Source: Entonaema liquescens (taxonomy: Eukaryota; Ascomycota; Sordariomycetes; Xylariales; Xylariaceae). From it: a DNA stretch of 64,000 nucleotides. Shown piece by piece: positions 1 to 10,763 of the stretch. The number at the start of each line of letters is the position of its first letter. Position 1 is the stretch's first letter. A program made the position numbers and the translations under genes. Below the pieces are notes generated by a model that was not told the origin of the DNA, did not search any database, and saw nothing but the letters and a program-made list of their open reading frames with translations. Location: contig CADCSX010000023.1 in NCBI GenBank assembly GCA_902805475.1, positions 2,604,001-2,668,000 of the forward strand, read 5' to 3'.

Positions 1-220
1 AAACTACCTACTTAACTTATTCGTCAAATGTTTATCGAGTGAATGTATTCCTATGGTGCTGCTTAAGCTGATTCCCGCTAATGTGCCGCAAACATAAAGA
101 AAGGCAAGGTAGGACCTGAGAAGTACATCTACACATCACTGCCCCCAAATATCACCAGAACCCTTGGCACTTACCAAATACCTATCTAGCTATTTTTCAG
201 AGCATTTCTAATCTGACGAG
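1..220. other. Left-edge non-coding sequence
   Basis: No coding signal is visible. The stretch is AT-rich with TACCTA-type words and probably includes the leader or promoter of the small ORF that follows. Confidence 0.4.
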
Positions 221-514
221 ATGCCTGAAGAGTCATCCAACAAGACGTCCGAAGATAAATCCGAGAAACCCAGATCAATCTTCGGTTCGATGATTCGCTC
301 GATTAATTTCACGCGTCGGAAGGCCGGGGACTCTGCGAAGTTGCCGTCGCTCGATCCTTTGATTGCTCGTGCCTTTCTTCACCGGATGCCTCAGCTTGTC
401 CAGCACCATAACCACTATTACCTGATGAATCCCAGCGTGACCTGGCAAGAGTCCATGTCTTTCGCAAGTGGTCTAAGAATTGAGGCCATTTCAATTTACG
501 GACACGAGGAGTAG
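221..514 (+). CDS. Small hypothetical protein, 97 aa
   Basis: This is an uninterrupted 97-codon ORF with ATG at 221 and TAG at 512-514. The N-terminal 25 residues are polar and rich in Ser, Lys and Glu. A basic stretch around residues 28-36 (RSINFTRRK) follows, then a His/Tyr-rich segment near residues 60-68. I see no signal peptide, membrane segment or known domain. It converges on the broken 2EXR gene, with about 47 bases between the two ends. The composition is protein-like rather than random, but no homology can be shown from sequence alone. It could be a genuine small gene, a last exon, or chance. Confidence 0.35.
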   Translation: MPEESSNKTSEDKSEKPRSIFGSMIRSINFTRRKAGDSAKLPSLDPLIARAFLHRMPQLVQHHNHYYLMNPSVTWQESMSFASGLRIEAISIYGHEE

Positions 515-561
515 ACTCACGGTCACTCAGGAGTCCCTTACGATGTTTTCTATCCAGTATA

Positions 562-1529
562 CTAAAGAGTCGACTTCTGCAGAGGGGTTGTCCTTTTGAT
601 TCGATCGATCAGAACCTTCTTGGCGGCCTCATCATCAAGATCAAGAATAAGAGAACTCCGGCGATCTAGGCCGAACAATCGCGTTTCGAGGACATGGTCA
701 CTGAACTTCTGAAGCTGATAGGAATCTGATATCATGTCAACCCCTTTTAAACGTGGAAAGTAACCCGGGTCCGAAATGTACGATAGAAGTTGGTGATAGA
801 GTGTATGCCTTGATTTGAGACCGCTTATGACAAACTGCGTACATCCCTTAAGGTTCTAATGCTCACAAGTCTACCGCTACGACAAGCGATTGATCGAGCC
901 TCCTGGCAAACATGAGTAACCGGAGGAGACTATAATTTTGGATCGAAATTATACACGAGGTAATCATCTTCGTCATATACCTCGGCAACCTTTGGTAGAA
1001 ACATTGCTTTGAGACCAAGTATGCGATTAGGAATGACCAAGTCCCATGTCGTGGCTTGGATTTCTGGTGGAAGCCTCTTGAACTGGGGAAATCCAGTAGT
1101 GTTGGGGTCGCGCAAGGCCTGAGCATCTGCACACATCATGCGAAGAATACCGCGGAGGTCATATTGGTTGCTCCTGATTCTTGCAATTTTGTACTTGAGA
1201 TCTTCAAATCCGGCTCGGAATTCATCCTGCTCGATATGCATATTATGAACTTGAGCTTGGAGAAGATCGTGACAGTTAATAATTTCGTCTTTATTCTGTC
1301 GGTCTCGACTGGCATGATTGGTGTTCTCATGAAGGGACTAGATAGAGGCGGTAACTTTCTCCAGGGCATTTTTCAAGCCAGCTAATTGCTTTTCGAGCTC
1401 ACGTTCTACATATTCCTCTAGAAGGTTAACTCTGTTGAGTGAATTGTCGTGTAAGGTATTAGCTACATGAATACCATGATAGATTGCATCGTTGGTGCTG
1501 CCTCCCGTAGCATAGCTCGATCTAGACAT
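562..1529 (-). pseudogene. Disrupted 2EXR-domain protein gene
   Basis: The frame opens at ATG 1529 with a coiled-coil-like N-terminus (about residues 20-110, Leu/Glu/Gln-rich). It then enters a 2EXR-type domain: FPQFKRLPPEIQATTWDLVIP near 1100-1040 matches the usual F-x-LPPEIR-x2-IW-x2-P pattern, and PPVTHVCQEARSIA near 925-885 matches the second VCRESR motif. The C-terminal part continues in another frame (about 850-562, including SRHTLYH) to a TAG at 562-564. Three lesions break it: an in-frame TAG at 1338-1340, an in-frame TAG at 930-932, and a one-base frame change near 842-862. With one base added, the full span is 323 codons. In-frame GT-AG introns of 60 and 51 bases could be drawn around the two TAGs, so a spliced gene with a single indel is possible, but the second would delete domain sequence. 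The family is common in filamentous fungi and its biochemical role is unknown. Confidence 0.6.
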
Positions 1530-2357
1530 TTTGGTTAGCTGGTATGCTAGCGAACATAAATATTTTCGGGAAGTTGAGATGAGAAGAGAGGGCCTAGATA
1601 ACTTTTATTTATTCAAATAAATCACAGAGGGAGGACGGAGTATGCACAAGTTAGGTGTTGGTGCTTAGACTTCACGCAGGACACCTTAATAGACATGAAC
1701 TATTGGTAGGTGTATGATATTGCTTTTTTCTTTTCTCCTAGTCTTACTTTAAGAAAACGAAGATATAAACATGAATTTAACGTGCAAATGTGACGACCGG
1801 CGGTAAGAGGCAACAATCTTCGAGATTTAATACCTCTCAAGTGCTTCCATAAACGGCGTACAATATTGCTCTAGAGCACAAGATAGAGGAAGACTCGACT
1901 ACAGCAAGTAACCTGGAAGACCAGGAGCTTGCTCAAGCTCACCTACAATAAAGTGTGCACATGTACAATTGATGAAGAAAAGAAGAAGATTTCCAATCGG
2001 TTGCAGAAATTTCCAATTTTTAAAAATGATACAGAACCAGGGGCTTGGCGTTACTTACGTAACTAAGTTTATCGGGTACTTAGGTACATAGAGACGTAAT
2101 GGCTACATGTACTTTTTTACGCCTCGGGATTCAGGCTTTAAGTTTTCTTAGTTGTGGCCAATCAAAGCAAGTCCGAAATAATCGCAATCAGTATTAGCGC
2201 CACTTTGAAGAAGCGTCCAATTAATTCCCGACCAGCATTTCTCAAGAGACGTCAACGTTTTGGAAGGGACTTTCTTTCTCTCCAATTGATCACCACAAAC
2301 TACCTCGCCCTAATCTTCTCCCCTCCCTTCGTCCCTTGATTCCGTCGAGACGACACG
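1530..2357. other. Intergenic region between the 2EXR gene and nuo78
   Basis: No supported gene lies here. It is the shared upstream region of two divergent genes. The last 120 bases before the nuo78 ATG are pyrimidine-rich (TTCTTTCTCTCC, CTTCTCCCCTCCCTTC), as is typical of a fungal housekeeping promoter and leader. A short ORF at 2154-2339 overlaps this leader and looks fortuitous. Confidence 0.5.
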
Positions 2358-4890
2358 ATGCTCCGACAATCTCTGGCTCGTTCGGCTTGGCGGACTGGCA
2401 GCCATGTCGCCAAATCTTCGAGATCTTTTTCAGCGACGCCTCGGCGGCCGGCAGAGGTGGAGCTTACCGTTGGTGAGCATTTAATACTATACCTATAATC
2501 GAAATGCTTTGGATGGCTACTAACGTTATTATAGACGGAAAGAAGGTATCTATCGAAGGTATAACTCTATAAATTACCTTCCCGAGGTTGTTAAGCCTCT
2601 TACTAATTAAGCCCGCAGCTGGATCAGCTTTAATTCAGGCTTGCGAGAAGGCCGGTGTCACAGTCCCTAGGTTGGTCTACAAGATACCTAGATAATTCAA
2701 GATACATACCGCTAACGATTTATAGATATTGTTACCACGAGTACGATCGCTACCCCGTCGACTGTCGACTCCCCCCCACTACGACCCGCGTTGCTAATAA
2801 CATGAGTTAGGAAGTTAATGATCGCGGGTAATTGTCGTATGTGCTTAGTTGAAGTCGAGCGTGCGCCGAAGCCTGTTGCTTCTTGCGCCTGGCCAGTACA
2901 GCCGGGGATGGTAGTAAAGACAAACTCACCTCTCACACACAAAGCCCGCGAGGGTGTAATGGAATTCCTCCTAGCAAATCACCCCTTAGACTGCCCTATC
3001 TGCGATCAGGGTGGTGAATGTGATCTCCAGGATCAATCCATGCGATACGGAGCCGACAGGGGCCGATTCCACGAGATTGGTGGCAAGCGAGCGGTGGAGG
3101 ATAAGAATATAGGACCCCTAATCAAGACTTCGATGAACCGATGTATCCACTGCACGAGATGTATTCGATTCGCGAATGATATAGCCGGTGCCCCTGAGAT
3201 GGGCTCCTTCGGACGAGGAAATGACATCCAAATCGGTACATACTTAGAGAAGAACTTAGATTCGGAGATGTCGGGTAATGTAATCGACCTTTGCCCCGTC
3301 GGCGCTCTCACATCTAAGCCCTATGCGTTCCGAGCCCGCCCCTGGGAATTGAAGAAGACAGAGTCAATCGATGTGCTTGATGCATTAGGATCCGCTATCC
3401 GTGTAGACTCTCGAGGTCTCGAGGTCATGCGAGTTCTTCCTCGACTCAACGACGATATCAATGAGGAATGGATCAACGATAAGACTCGATTCGCATGTGA
3501 TGGCTTAAAGACGCAACGTCTGACCATGCCGCTGGTCCGACGAGAAGGCAAATTTGAACCCGCTTCTTGGGAACAGGCCTTAACAGAGATTGCGGCAGCA
3601 CACCGACAGCTCGCCCCCAAGGGTAACGAGTTCAAGGCGATTGCTGGTGAGCTTACTGAGGTTGAGTCGTTGGTTGCCATGAAAGATCTAGCCAACAAGC
3701 TCGGATCTGACAACCTTGCCCTCGATATGCCCTCAGGAAGTCAACCCCTTCCCCACGGTATCGATGTCCGATCCAACTATCTCTTCAATTCTAAGATCTC
3801 TGCTGTCGAAGATGTTGACTACTTATTACTCGTCGGCACCAACCCGAGACACGAAGCTGCTGGCTTAAACGCCCGTATCCGAAAGCAATGGCTAAGGTCA
3901 GACCTTGAGATCGGTGTCGTAGGTGAGCCGTGGGAATCGACTTTCGAGTTCGAACATCTCGGCACTGATCTCGCGGCCCTAAAGAAAGCTCTATCCGGTC
4001 CTTTCGGCAAGAAGCTTCAGTCTGCTAAGAAGCCAATGATTGTAGTTGGCTCTGGTGTGACGGATCACCCCGATGCCAAGGCTTTCTACGAGCTTATTGG
4101 TTCTTTCGTCGAGAAGAACGCTGCAAACTTCCTGACTGAGGAGCACAACGGCTTCAACATTCTACAAAGGGCAGCTTCAAGGGCAGGTGCTTTTGAGGTT
4201 GGCTTCACAACACCTTCCCCTGAGGTCGCCGAAACAAAACCCAAGTTTATCTGGCTCCTCGGTGCTGATGAATTTGCTGATGCTGATATCCCTAAAGACG
4301 CTTTCGTCGTCTACCAAGGCCACCATGGTGACCGAGGCGCCCAAATCGCCGACGTCGTTCTACCTGGTGCCGCCTACACCGAAAAGGCCGGTACTTACGT
4401 CAACACCGAGGGTCGTGCACAGATGACCCGTGCCGCTACATCATTACCCGGTGCCGCCCGAACGGATTGGAAGATCATCCGAGCAGTCAGCGAGTTCCTC
4501 GGAGCGCCTCTACCATACGACGACGTCGCCCAGCTACGCGACAGATTATTCGAGATCAGCCCGGCGCTTGCTTTATACGACATCGTCGAGCCCACATCCA
4601 TGAAGCACCTCAGCAAGGTGCAATTAGTAGACCAGAACAAGGGCGCCAAGTCTACTAATGAACCATTAAAGAAGGTTATCCAAGACTTCTACTTCACAGA
4701 CGTTATCTCCAGAAGGTTAGCATTCATTCATTCCTATCCTATTCCCCTCCAATTCACTAACAAGAAACGTAGCTCCCCAACGATGGCGCGGTGTTCAGTC
4801 GCAAAGGCAACAGGTAACCCCGACAACAACCTCATGGCCCCCGGTATGACGGAGGACAAGCCGATGGGCCAGGTCGCCTACGGCGCGTGA
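2358..4890 (+). CDS. nuo78: NADH:ubiquinone oxidoreductase 78-kDa subunit (complex I, NDUFS1/Nuo78)
   Basis: This is the peripheral-arm iron-sulfur subunit of mitochondrial complex I, which carries electrons from NADH toward ubiquinone. I assign exons 2358-2472, 2535-2558, 2619-2670, 2726-2740, 2811-4715 and 4773-4890, giving 742 aa. Residues 1-33 form an Arg/Ser-rich mitochondrial presequence with an SRSFSAT-type cleavage region. The ligand sets are complete: 2Fe-2S Cys66, Cys77, Cys80 and Cys94; 4Fe-4S His126, Cys130, Cys133 and Cys139; 4Fe-4S Cys180, Cys183, Cys186 and Cys230. The remainder is the molybdopterin-oxidoreductase-like domain. The last intron (4716-4772, 57 bases, CACTAAC branch site) has no stop and keeps frame; splicing it restores the expected ISR-SSPTMARCS junction. 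Exon 4 is only 15 bases. The gene converges on the PUF gene. Confidence 0.95.
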
Positions 4891-5752
4891 GGGGAGAGGG
4901 CGTGTACGCTATCTGAGTATAAACGAAGAGTAATAGAAACGTGAACCTGGAAAAGGGGGGAGCGGAGCGGAGGGCAGGCTTTCGAGTCTATCACTTGCTG
5001 CTACTTATCCCCGCGCTGGGAATTGGTATTCCTTGATTGTTTTCTTTGTCACTGGGCGCATCCATCGGCATCGCAATGTACATACTATTAGTACAGGTTC
5101 ACGGAGTAGAAGCAAGTACATAAAGCGCCCAGAATACCCACCGCTCTGTCCCATGTGCAAGTCCGTCATATCAATCCTCCCGAAGGCAGCAGCATCGAGT
5201 AGTGGAGGGGACTTGATAATGGGATCAACCATCCGATTAGCTTGATTCATCTAGCTCAGTTCCTAGAATGACCTTGATGTAGGTATGGTCAATGTTAGCT
5301 TGAACTGTCATAGGGGTTCGGATACAAAGTATATCAAGCAGAAGAATTGACCTAATACAACCTCTAATTTCATACATTAACCCTTCTCAATAGATTTGAT
5401 GTCACACGTAAGTCGAGTTCCGAGTCACCTATATTCGAAAGTTGAACAGATGTACGATATCATCACGATGGGAATCAAGCAGGGTCGATTTGTATTAGAA
5501 TTACAGTTGACAGTCAACATAGCAGCTGCACCAAAATATCAAGCGTCATATGCCACGCATTTCACACAGGAATTTCACAGGAATAAACTCATAAAAACAT
5601 CGAATTTGGTAAGAATCGAGCGAGCGATTATAAATAAGTAAACTCTTCGTAATACAAGGAGCATATGTAAGACTTTGCCGGTAGCACAAAAACAGAACTA
5701 ACATTGTTGATTTTCGTTCCCGTCCGATTAAACCTCCGCCGCCGACCGGTTT

Positions 5753-5759
5753 TGAGTCA
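5753..5759. promoter_or_regulatory. TGAGTCA, a Gcn4/CPC1-type site
   Basis: A perfect palindromic TGAGTCA lies about 65 bases upstream of the ATG at 5824. This is the known core site of bZIP amino-acid-control factors (Gcn4/CPC1). A single 7-mer can occur by chance and the downstream gene is uncertain. Confidence 0.25.
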
Positions 5760-5823
5760 GTTTTTGAAAAGCCTTACAAAACCTGAATACTCGGTTCCCA
5801 ACACAGTATCTATCCTCTGCAGA

Positions 5824-5949
5824 ATGTCCACCTTAGCCGAGATCAGGAAAACCATCCGCGCAACTATATTAGAAGGTAAGGTGAGACATTATGTTGTTCT
5901 TTTGATCGGTAGAAGGTTTGTCCTCCATCCAATTAAAGGTAGTGAGTGA
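5824..5949 (+). CDS. Possible small ORF or first exon, 41 aa
   Basis: The ATG at 5824 follows a leader-like sequence and opens MSTLAEIRKTIRATILEG, which is amphipathic and protein-like. A GTAAGG donor-like site follows at about 5876. Read through, the ORF stops at 5949 after 41 codons. I could not find convincing further exons before the PUF 3' end. It may be a short peptide gene, a first exon whose partner I missed, or chance. Confidence 0.2.
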   Translation: MSTLAEIRKTIRATILEGKVRHYVVLLIGRRFVLHPIKGSE

Positions 5950-6338
5950 GTAACCGAATTGGAATAAGGAAATAGTGGACTGATGGAGTGGATGTCTTGA
6001 TTTCATATGGCAAAATCCATAACCATGATGTGTCCAAGGCACCCAAGCGGGGCAGTAGCCTGCTGGGTGTAGGATGTCGTAGACGTATGATTCCGTAAAT
6101 TTTCTGCTTGAGATGATGCTTTCTGTGAGACTTGCCATATGCGAATCGATTCATCCGAGAACCGAATTAAAATCAGTTAATAGCCTCGGGGTTGGCCGAA
6201 AGCAAGACATAGGAAAAGAAAGAAAAATAATAGGCGCAAAAGCAACCGTCGAAAAACACTTTTGAGGCGAAAGATATAAGACCCTTCATCAGTTGAATAA
6301 AAACCCAGATCCTTCATGAACCAATCGAGCGAGCGCAA

Positions 6339-9126
6339 TTATTGGTAAGCACGGCCATTGTACCGAGGACCTGTGGGCATGCGTCCCAGGCCAGCGCTGA
6401 CACCAGGTCCCGGCCGAGTGGCTACGGCCGGGTTAGTGCAGAGCATTCCGACACGAGATCCGAATTTGGATCCACGGAGAGACACCATGTGCTTTCTAAT
6501 ATGCGCAGCAACGATCTCGCGGTGCTGAGGAGAGGCATGGGTCAGGATCCATTGAATAAGATAGTTGCCATACTGGTCGCTGGCAATATCAATCAGAGGG
6601 ATTCGGGGACGATCCACGCGACCCTCGCAGACTCGGTCAAGGTACCGTGCCAAGAATTCGGCTCCGCCAATCTTCAGACATTTCTCGACTACCTTGGACG
6701 CGTACTGATCCATACTGTACTCTGCTGCGTAGCGAATGACGTGGTCGATTGCTCTGCTTCGGTCAGCTGGTGCGCCATGTTCGCAGATGTGCTGGATGCA
6801 CCAGTTTCCAAACTGGCCATGGGCAACGATATCGATGTTGGCAAGGACCTCTTCAATGCAAGGACGCTAAAGGACAATCAGTTAGTATCGCTATTGAAAT
6901 TATATAGGTCGGTATTCAACGTACCTTGTCCTCTTCAAGGCAATTCTCGAAGATGTTCTGGACAACTAGGCTTCCCGTTTCTCCGAGAGCAACCTCGTGC
7001 CACATACCATGGAGTGCATCGTTCACATACTTCATGATCTGAGGTGGAGACTCAGTCCATCTCAGCTCGAAGAGCTTCTGCCAGACATGGCATGCATATC
7101 GATGGATAACAGTCTCCGGGATGCGTCGAAGTAGTTCATGGACCATAATGGCTTTGTAGTCTTCCGGGACAGAATCGAAGGCCTTCTGAACCACATGACA
7201 GCCAAACGGGTCCATGGAGAGGTTGAGTGTACATCCTCGGATAGCCTCTGCGATCTTGACCACCTGCTCAGGGGTCCCATGTTCAAAGCATCGTTGTACC
7301 AAGAAGTTGCCAAAGCGATTAACCATCAGTGGGTAAGCCTGCGCAACAATTGCTTCTACGATCTCATACTTCTGATCCGGCGTTCCAACCTTGAGCTTCT
7401 GCTGCAAGAAAATCGATGCTTGCTGGTCATTGTTGCAGACAATCTTATCAACGATATACTTCCAGTTGCAGTTGACATTGCGGTCAAGCAGGCGGCGATA
7501 ATTCAGAGGTTCTGTAGTGGGTAAATAGGTTTGGCCTTCAGAAGTTCCGGGCTACAATACAGTTTATATTAGTGATTATTCCAAATTGAGAGTGGCTGGA
7601 TACTCACCTCCGACTTCCAAGGTACACTGCTTGTAACCGAGGTGAACTCGCTCGCCAGGGGCGAAAGGGGAGTCCCGACAGCGGTAGGTTGATAAGGAGA
7701 GTAAATTCCCGAACCAGTCGGGGCAGGGGTTGGTCCAGGTATGCCATGGTCAGGTCCATACTGACCACTGCCGTAGTTGAAGCCACCTCCGAATCCTGAC
7801 TGTGCACCAAAAGCAGGCATGCCAAGGCGACTATCAATTCGATTGCCACGTCGGTTACCGGCGGGCCGAATCGTCATGTCATAATCCGGTGTCAGGCGAT
7901 CTCCACGATAGCCACTAGAGGCCGCGGGCTCATAGGTCAAGCTATGATCCATATACCCCTGACTAGCACCACGTCCGCTCCATTGGCCGGTCTGGTGTAG
8001 TTCAGGTCCTGAGAAACCACCCTGGAAAGAGCCTCCGGCACTCTTGCTTGGCCCCCAAATGTTACGAGAGCGGTTGAAGCCTGTAGCTGATAACGCATCA
8101 CTGGTGTCCGACCGAGAGTCGTCAAAAGTAGACCAGGAATGGCCGCCATCCCTACCCATCGGCTGCTGAGTGCCAACACCAAGAGTCGTAGGACCCGGGA
8201 TACGCGACGGGTTAGGAGGGGCCTGGAATGCAGAAGGAAAATCTGCATCCAGTGGGGAGCCGCCCATGGCGTGCTCTAGTCCAGGTCGCGTATGACGGCT
8301 CTGAGAAAGCTCGTGGTCGAGTCGGGTGATCTTATTCTGAGCCTGGGCAAGTTCCAGCTTCAAGCGAAGGAGTTCCTCGCCGCTGGGGCTTCCATCGTTC
8401 AAAGCTGCGCTAGCCGGCCGAGTAGCCGGGGCTGTGCTGCCGAAATTCTCGGTCGCCGGCGTAATCGGTACAGAGTTGCTCGATGACGCGTGGTCTAGGG
8501 CAGGAGGATACATGCAGTTGCCTTCAGAAGTTTTCAGAGCATCTCCCTGTTTGTGGAGTGCAGTCTGTTGTTGGGAGAGTTTCTCCAAGAGGTGATCCAT
8601 GGGACTTGGATCAGGAGAGCTAGAAGGACCTAATGAGTCGTGACTAAGCTTCATCTTCTATTATAGTTAGTAAAATCAGAGACGGGCGGGAGCAGTAATG
8701 AAGACGGGGTGGTATCCACTGACCTTAGGATAGCTCTGGTTGGCTAAAGAAGAGGTCGAAAGGGCAGAAACCGACTTCTTCTGAGACATAGGGGCATCCG
8801 GCTCCTGCTATAGATAACCATTAGTTTTAACTAGGTCATCCGAATAATGTCATATCAGAGATAGCAAGAGTAACGTATCCGATAAGTAGGGGTACGGAAT
8901 GAATATAGCCAATAGATAGCCATAATTGCAAAAAGAATAGTATGTGTTTGATCAAACCACAGCAATCACTCACATATCGGAGGAGACGCGTAAGGACGTC
9001 ACTTACATTGGCAGTAGAGGTGTCCTCTTTGCCAACCTTGATATTCTCCTCCTTCAAAGGTTTGTTGGAGGCGGGTGCGCGACGGGGAGTTGGAGACCCG
9101 GTCGAAAGAACCGGAACAGCAGACAT
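6339..9126 (-). CDS. Pumilio/PUF-family RNA-binding protein
   Basis: PUF proteins bind 3' UTR motifs and control mRNA decay, localisation and translation. I assign exons 9126-9007, 8807-8724, 8657-7608, 7551-6925 and 6866-6339, giving 802 aa with all phases consistent. Residues 1-418 are low-complexity (Ser/Pro/Gly-rich, with MDHLLEKLSQQQTAL and a coiled stretch LKLELAQAQNKITRLDHEL). The Pumilio homology domain fills about residues 430-760. Eight repeats are visible by their RNA-contact helices: ASIFLQQ, GNFLVQR, GCHVVQK, ACHVWQK, GSLVVQN, GNWCIQH, ASKVVEK and GNYLIQW. Repeat 7 keeps the Ser...Glu pair typical of G recognition and repeat 8 the Asn-Tyr...Gln pair typical of U recognition. The first exon start at 9126 follows a long pyrimidine-rich leader on this strand. 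The orthologue class (Puf3-, Puf4- or Mpt5-like) cannot be assigned by eye. Confidence 0.92.
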
Positions 9127-10763
9127 TGCTTCCGTCCCAGTCAGTATTGAAGCAGAGGCTGTCGCCGGCAGAGAGAATTTGTTTTAAATTGAACGTTGAA
9201 CCACTAAGTGCCCAAAACAGAAGTTCACAAATGGCATAGATGCCTTGATTGCAACAAAAAGATTAGATGGTATAGTGAAGGTGAAGGTGAAGGTGAAGAT
9301 GAAGTGGGAAGAGGGTAGTGTATGGATTAAAGGGAGTTGAAAAGTTAAGAGAAGTTGGATGGTGGAAGATGGTAAAGTGCGAAGGATGGAAAGAATTGTT
9401 GCTAGAAGGAGGAAGGAGTTAGGAGTTGGGACAGCATGTAGGTGATTGTTGTGGTATTGTAGAAGTAAGGCACGACCTCAGTATGTTAAGGGTATGTGGC
9501 AAGCGCGAAGTAGCTAAACCCAAGATAAGGATGGTGTAGAAACAGGTAGGTTTATGATGAGGAAGTCACTCCCCTGAGGAAACAGCACTGGAATGAACTT
9601 ACCAAAGTACACCACATATATGTAGTTGACAAAAGAGGCAGTAGGTACCGGAGCAAACCCCTCTTCAAGGTGACGCGATTGCAATGCGAAGGTCGAGACT
9701 TGTCAGGTATCTAGACTGTCTTATTATCCTCGAAACAGTTGTTGAATGTGCCAGTGGATGTGCTCATGTGTGTGAAGATATTAAAGGCGTAAACCCGGTG
9801 ACGGTCTCTAAGATAGGGGTGGAGGAGGGGAAAGCTGAGTAGGCAGGTATCTAACGGATAAATTGGACGATAAAGGTTGGAAAGGGGGAAACTTGCTACC
9901 TAGTCAGCTTATACCTGAACAAATAGGTAGGATATGATCTATCGGTAAGGTACCTAGCTTAGGATGTTTAAATTGTAGAATTACGTGTAATTCCTAGGCG
10001 AGATGGAAGTTGCGCATTATTGCGTTGCTGCATCGTTAAGAAATAAGAGGCAGTCTCAACTACCTGCCTGCCTGCCTCCTTGCCTCTCCTGGGTGCCGAG
10101 TAACGAGTTTTAGCATGGCAGCGACATCCTCATTTTCCCTCATTACGTACCGGTAGATACCTTGCATTAATGCATGCCCTAAAGATTTATACCGCTTGGG
10201 AATGCGATTTTATGCCTCCTCAACATTATCTCCCAACATCTCCCCAGTTGCGTCGATAGTTAGGCTACGATAGCGAGTATATATTTAAATTTCGCATCGT
10301 AAAACAGCCCTATATGTATGTGCTAGACCGAGTGAATCGCCGCTGCTCATGAGCACGTTGGTGTGGTAAAGTCTTATAAGGATAATCTCTTATCAGACCC
10401 ATATACATCCATACTCGCATCAGACCCTGGTCTTTTGCACAGAAGCGCATGACCATACAAGTAGGGCTCTCCTAGCAGCATCGAGACCGACAGCGTACTT
10501 GGGAAATAGATATCATCATATATCCAGTTCCGATTCGCCTATTTCCCTCACGATCCCCATTCTAACAGCGTCAACTCACGAAACTATCGAAGTCATCTTG
10601 AGATATCAATAGACACAAAGAGTATCCACGGATTCTTGGAGTACGGTAACTTTCTTCGCATTCTGAATATTCGGTCTCGTAATAATAATCTGCTGATTTA
10701 CGTCCATAAACGCCGTTATTTTTGTATATACATGTACAAGTATAATCAGGGCCAACTCCGTCT
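9127..10763. other. Long upstream region of the PUF gene
   Basis: No gene is supported in this 1.6 kb. On the minus strand the proximal part (9180-9480) is rich in CTTC/CTTCAC tracts, consistent with a long pyrimidine-rich 5' leader. The distal part contains TACCTAG-type words and CCTGCCTGCCTGCCTCC repeats near 10064-10080. The 3' UTR of rsm27 should lie at the right end. Confidence 0.4.
9275..9304 (+). repeat. Hexanucleotide repeat (GTGAAG)4-ATGAAG
   Basis: Four GTGAAG units followed by ATGAAG are read directly. On the PUF sense strand this is a CTTCAC pyrimidine tract about 150 bases upstream of its ATG, so it probably lies in the 5' leader or core promoter. Confidence 0.8.

Larger units (their letters stand above)
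4891..6338. other. Intergenic region between convergent nuo78 and PUF genes
   Basis: About 1.45 kb with no well-supported gene. Several short ORFs occur on both strands but none shows domain-like composition. One possible small ORF is listed separately (5824-5949). The PUF 3' untranslated region should occupy the right end. Confidence 0.45.
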
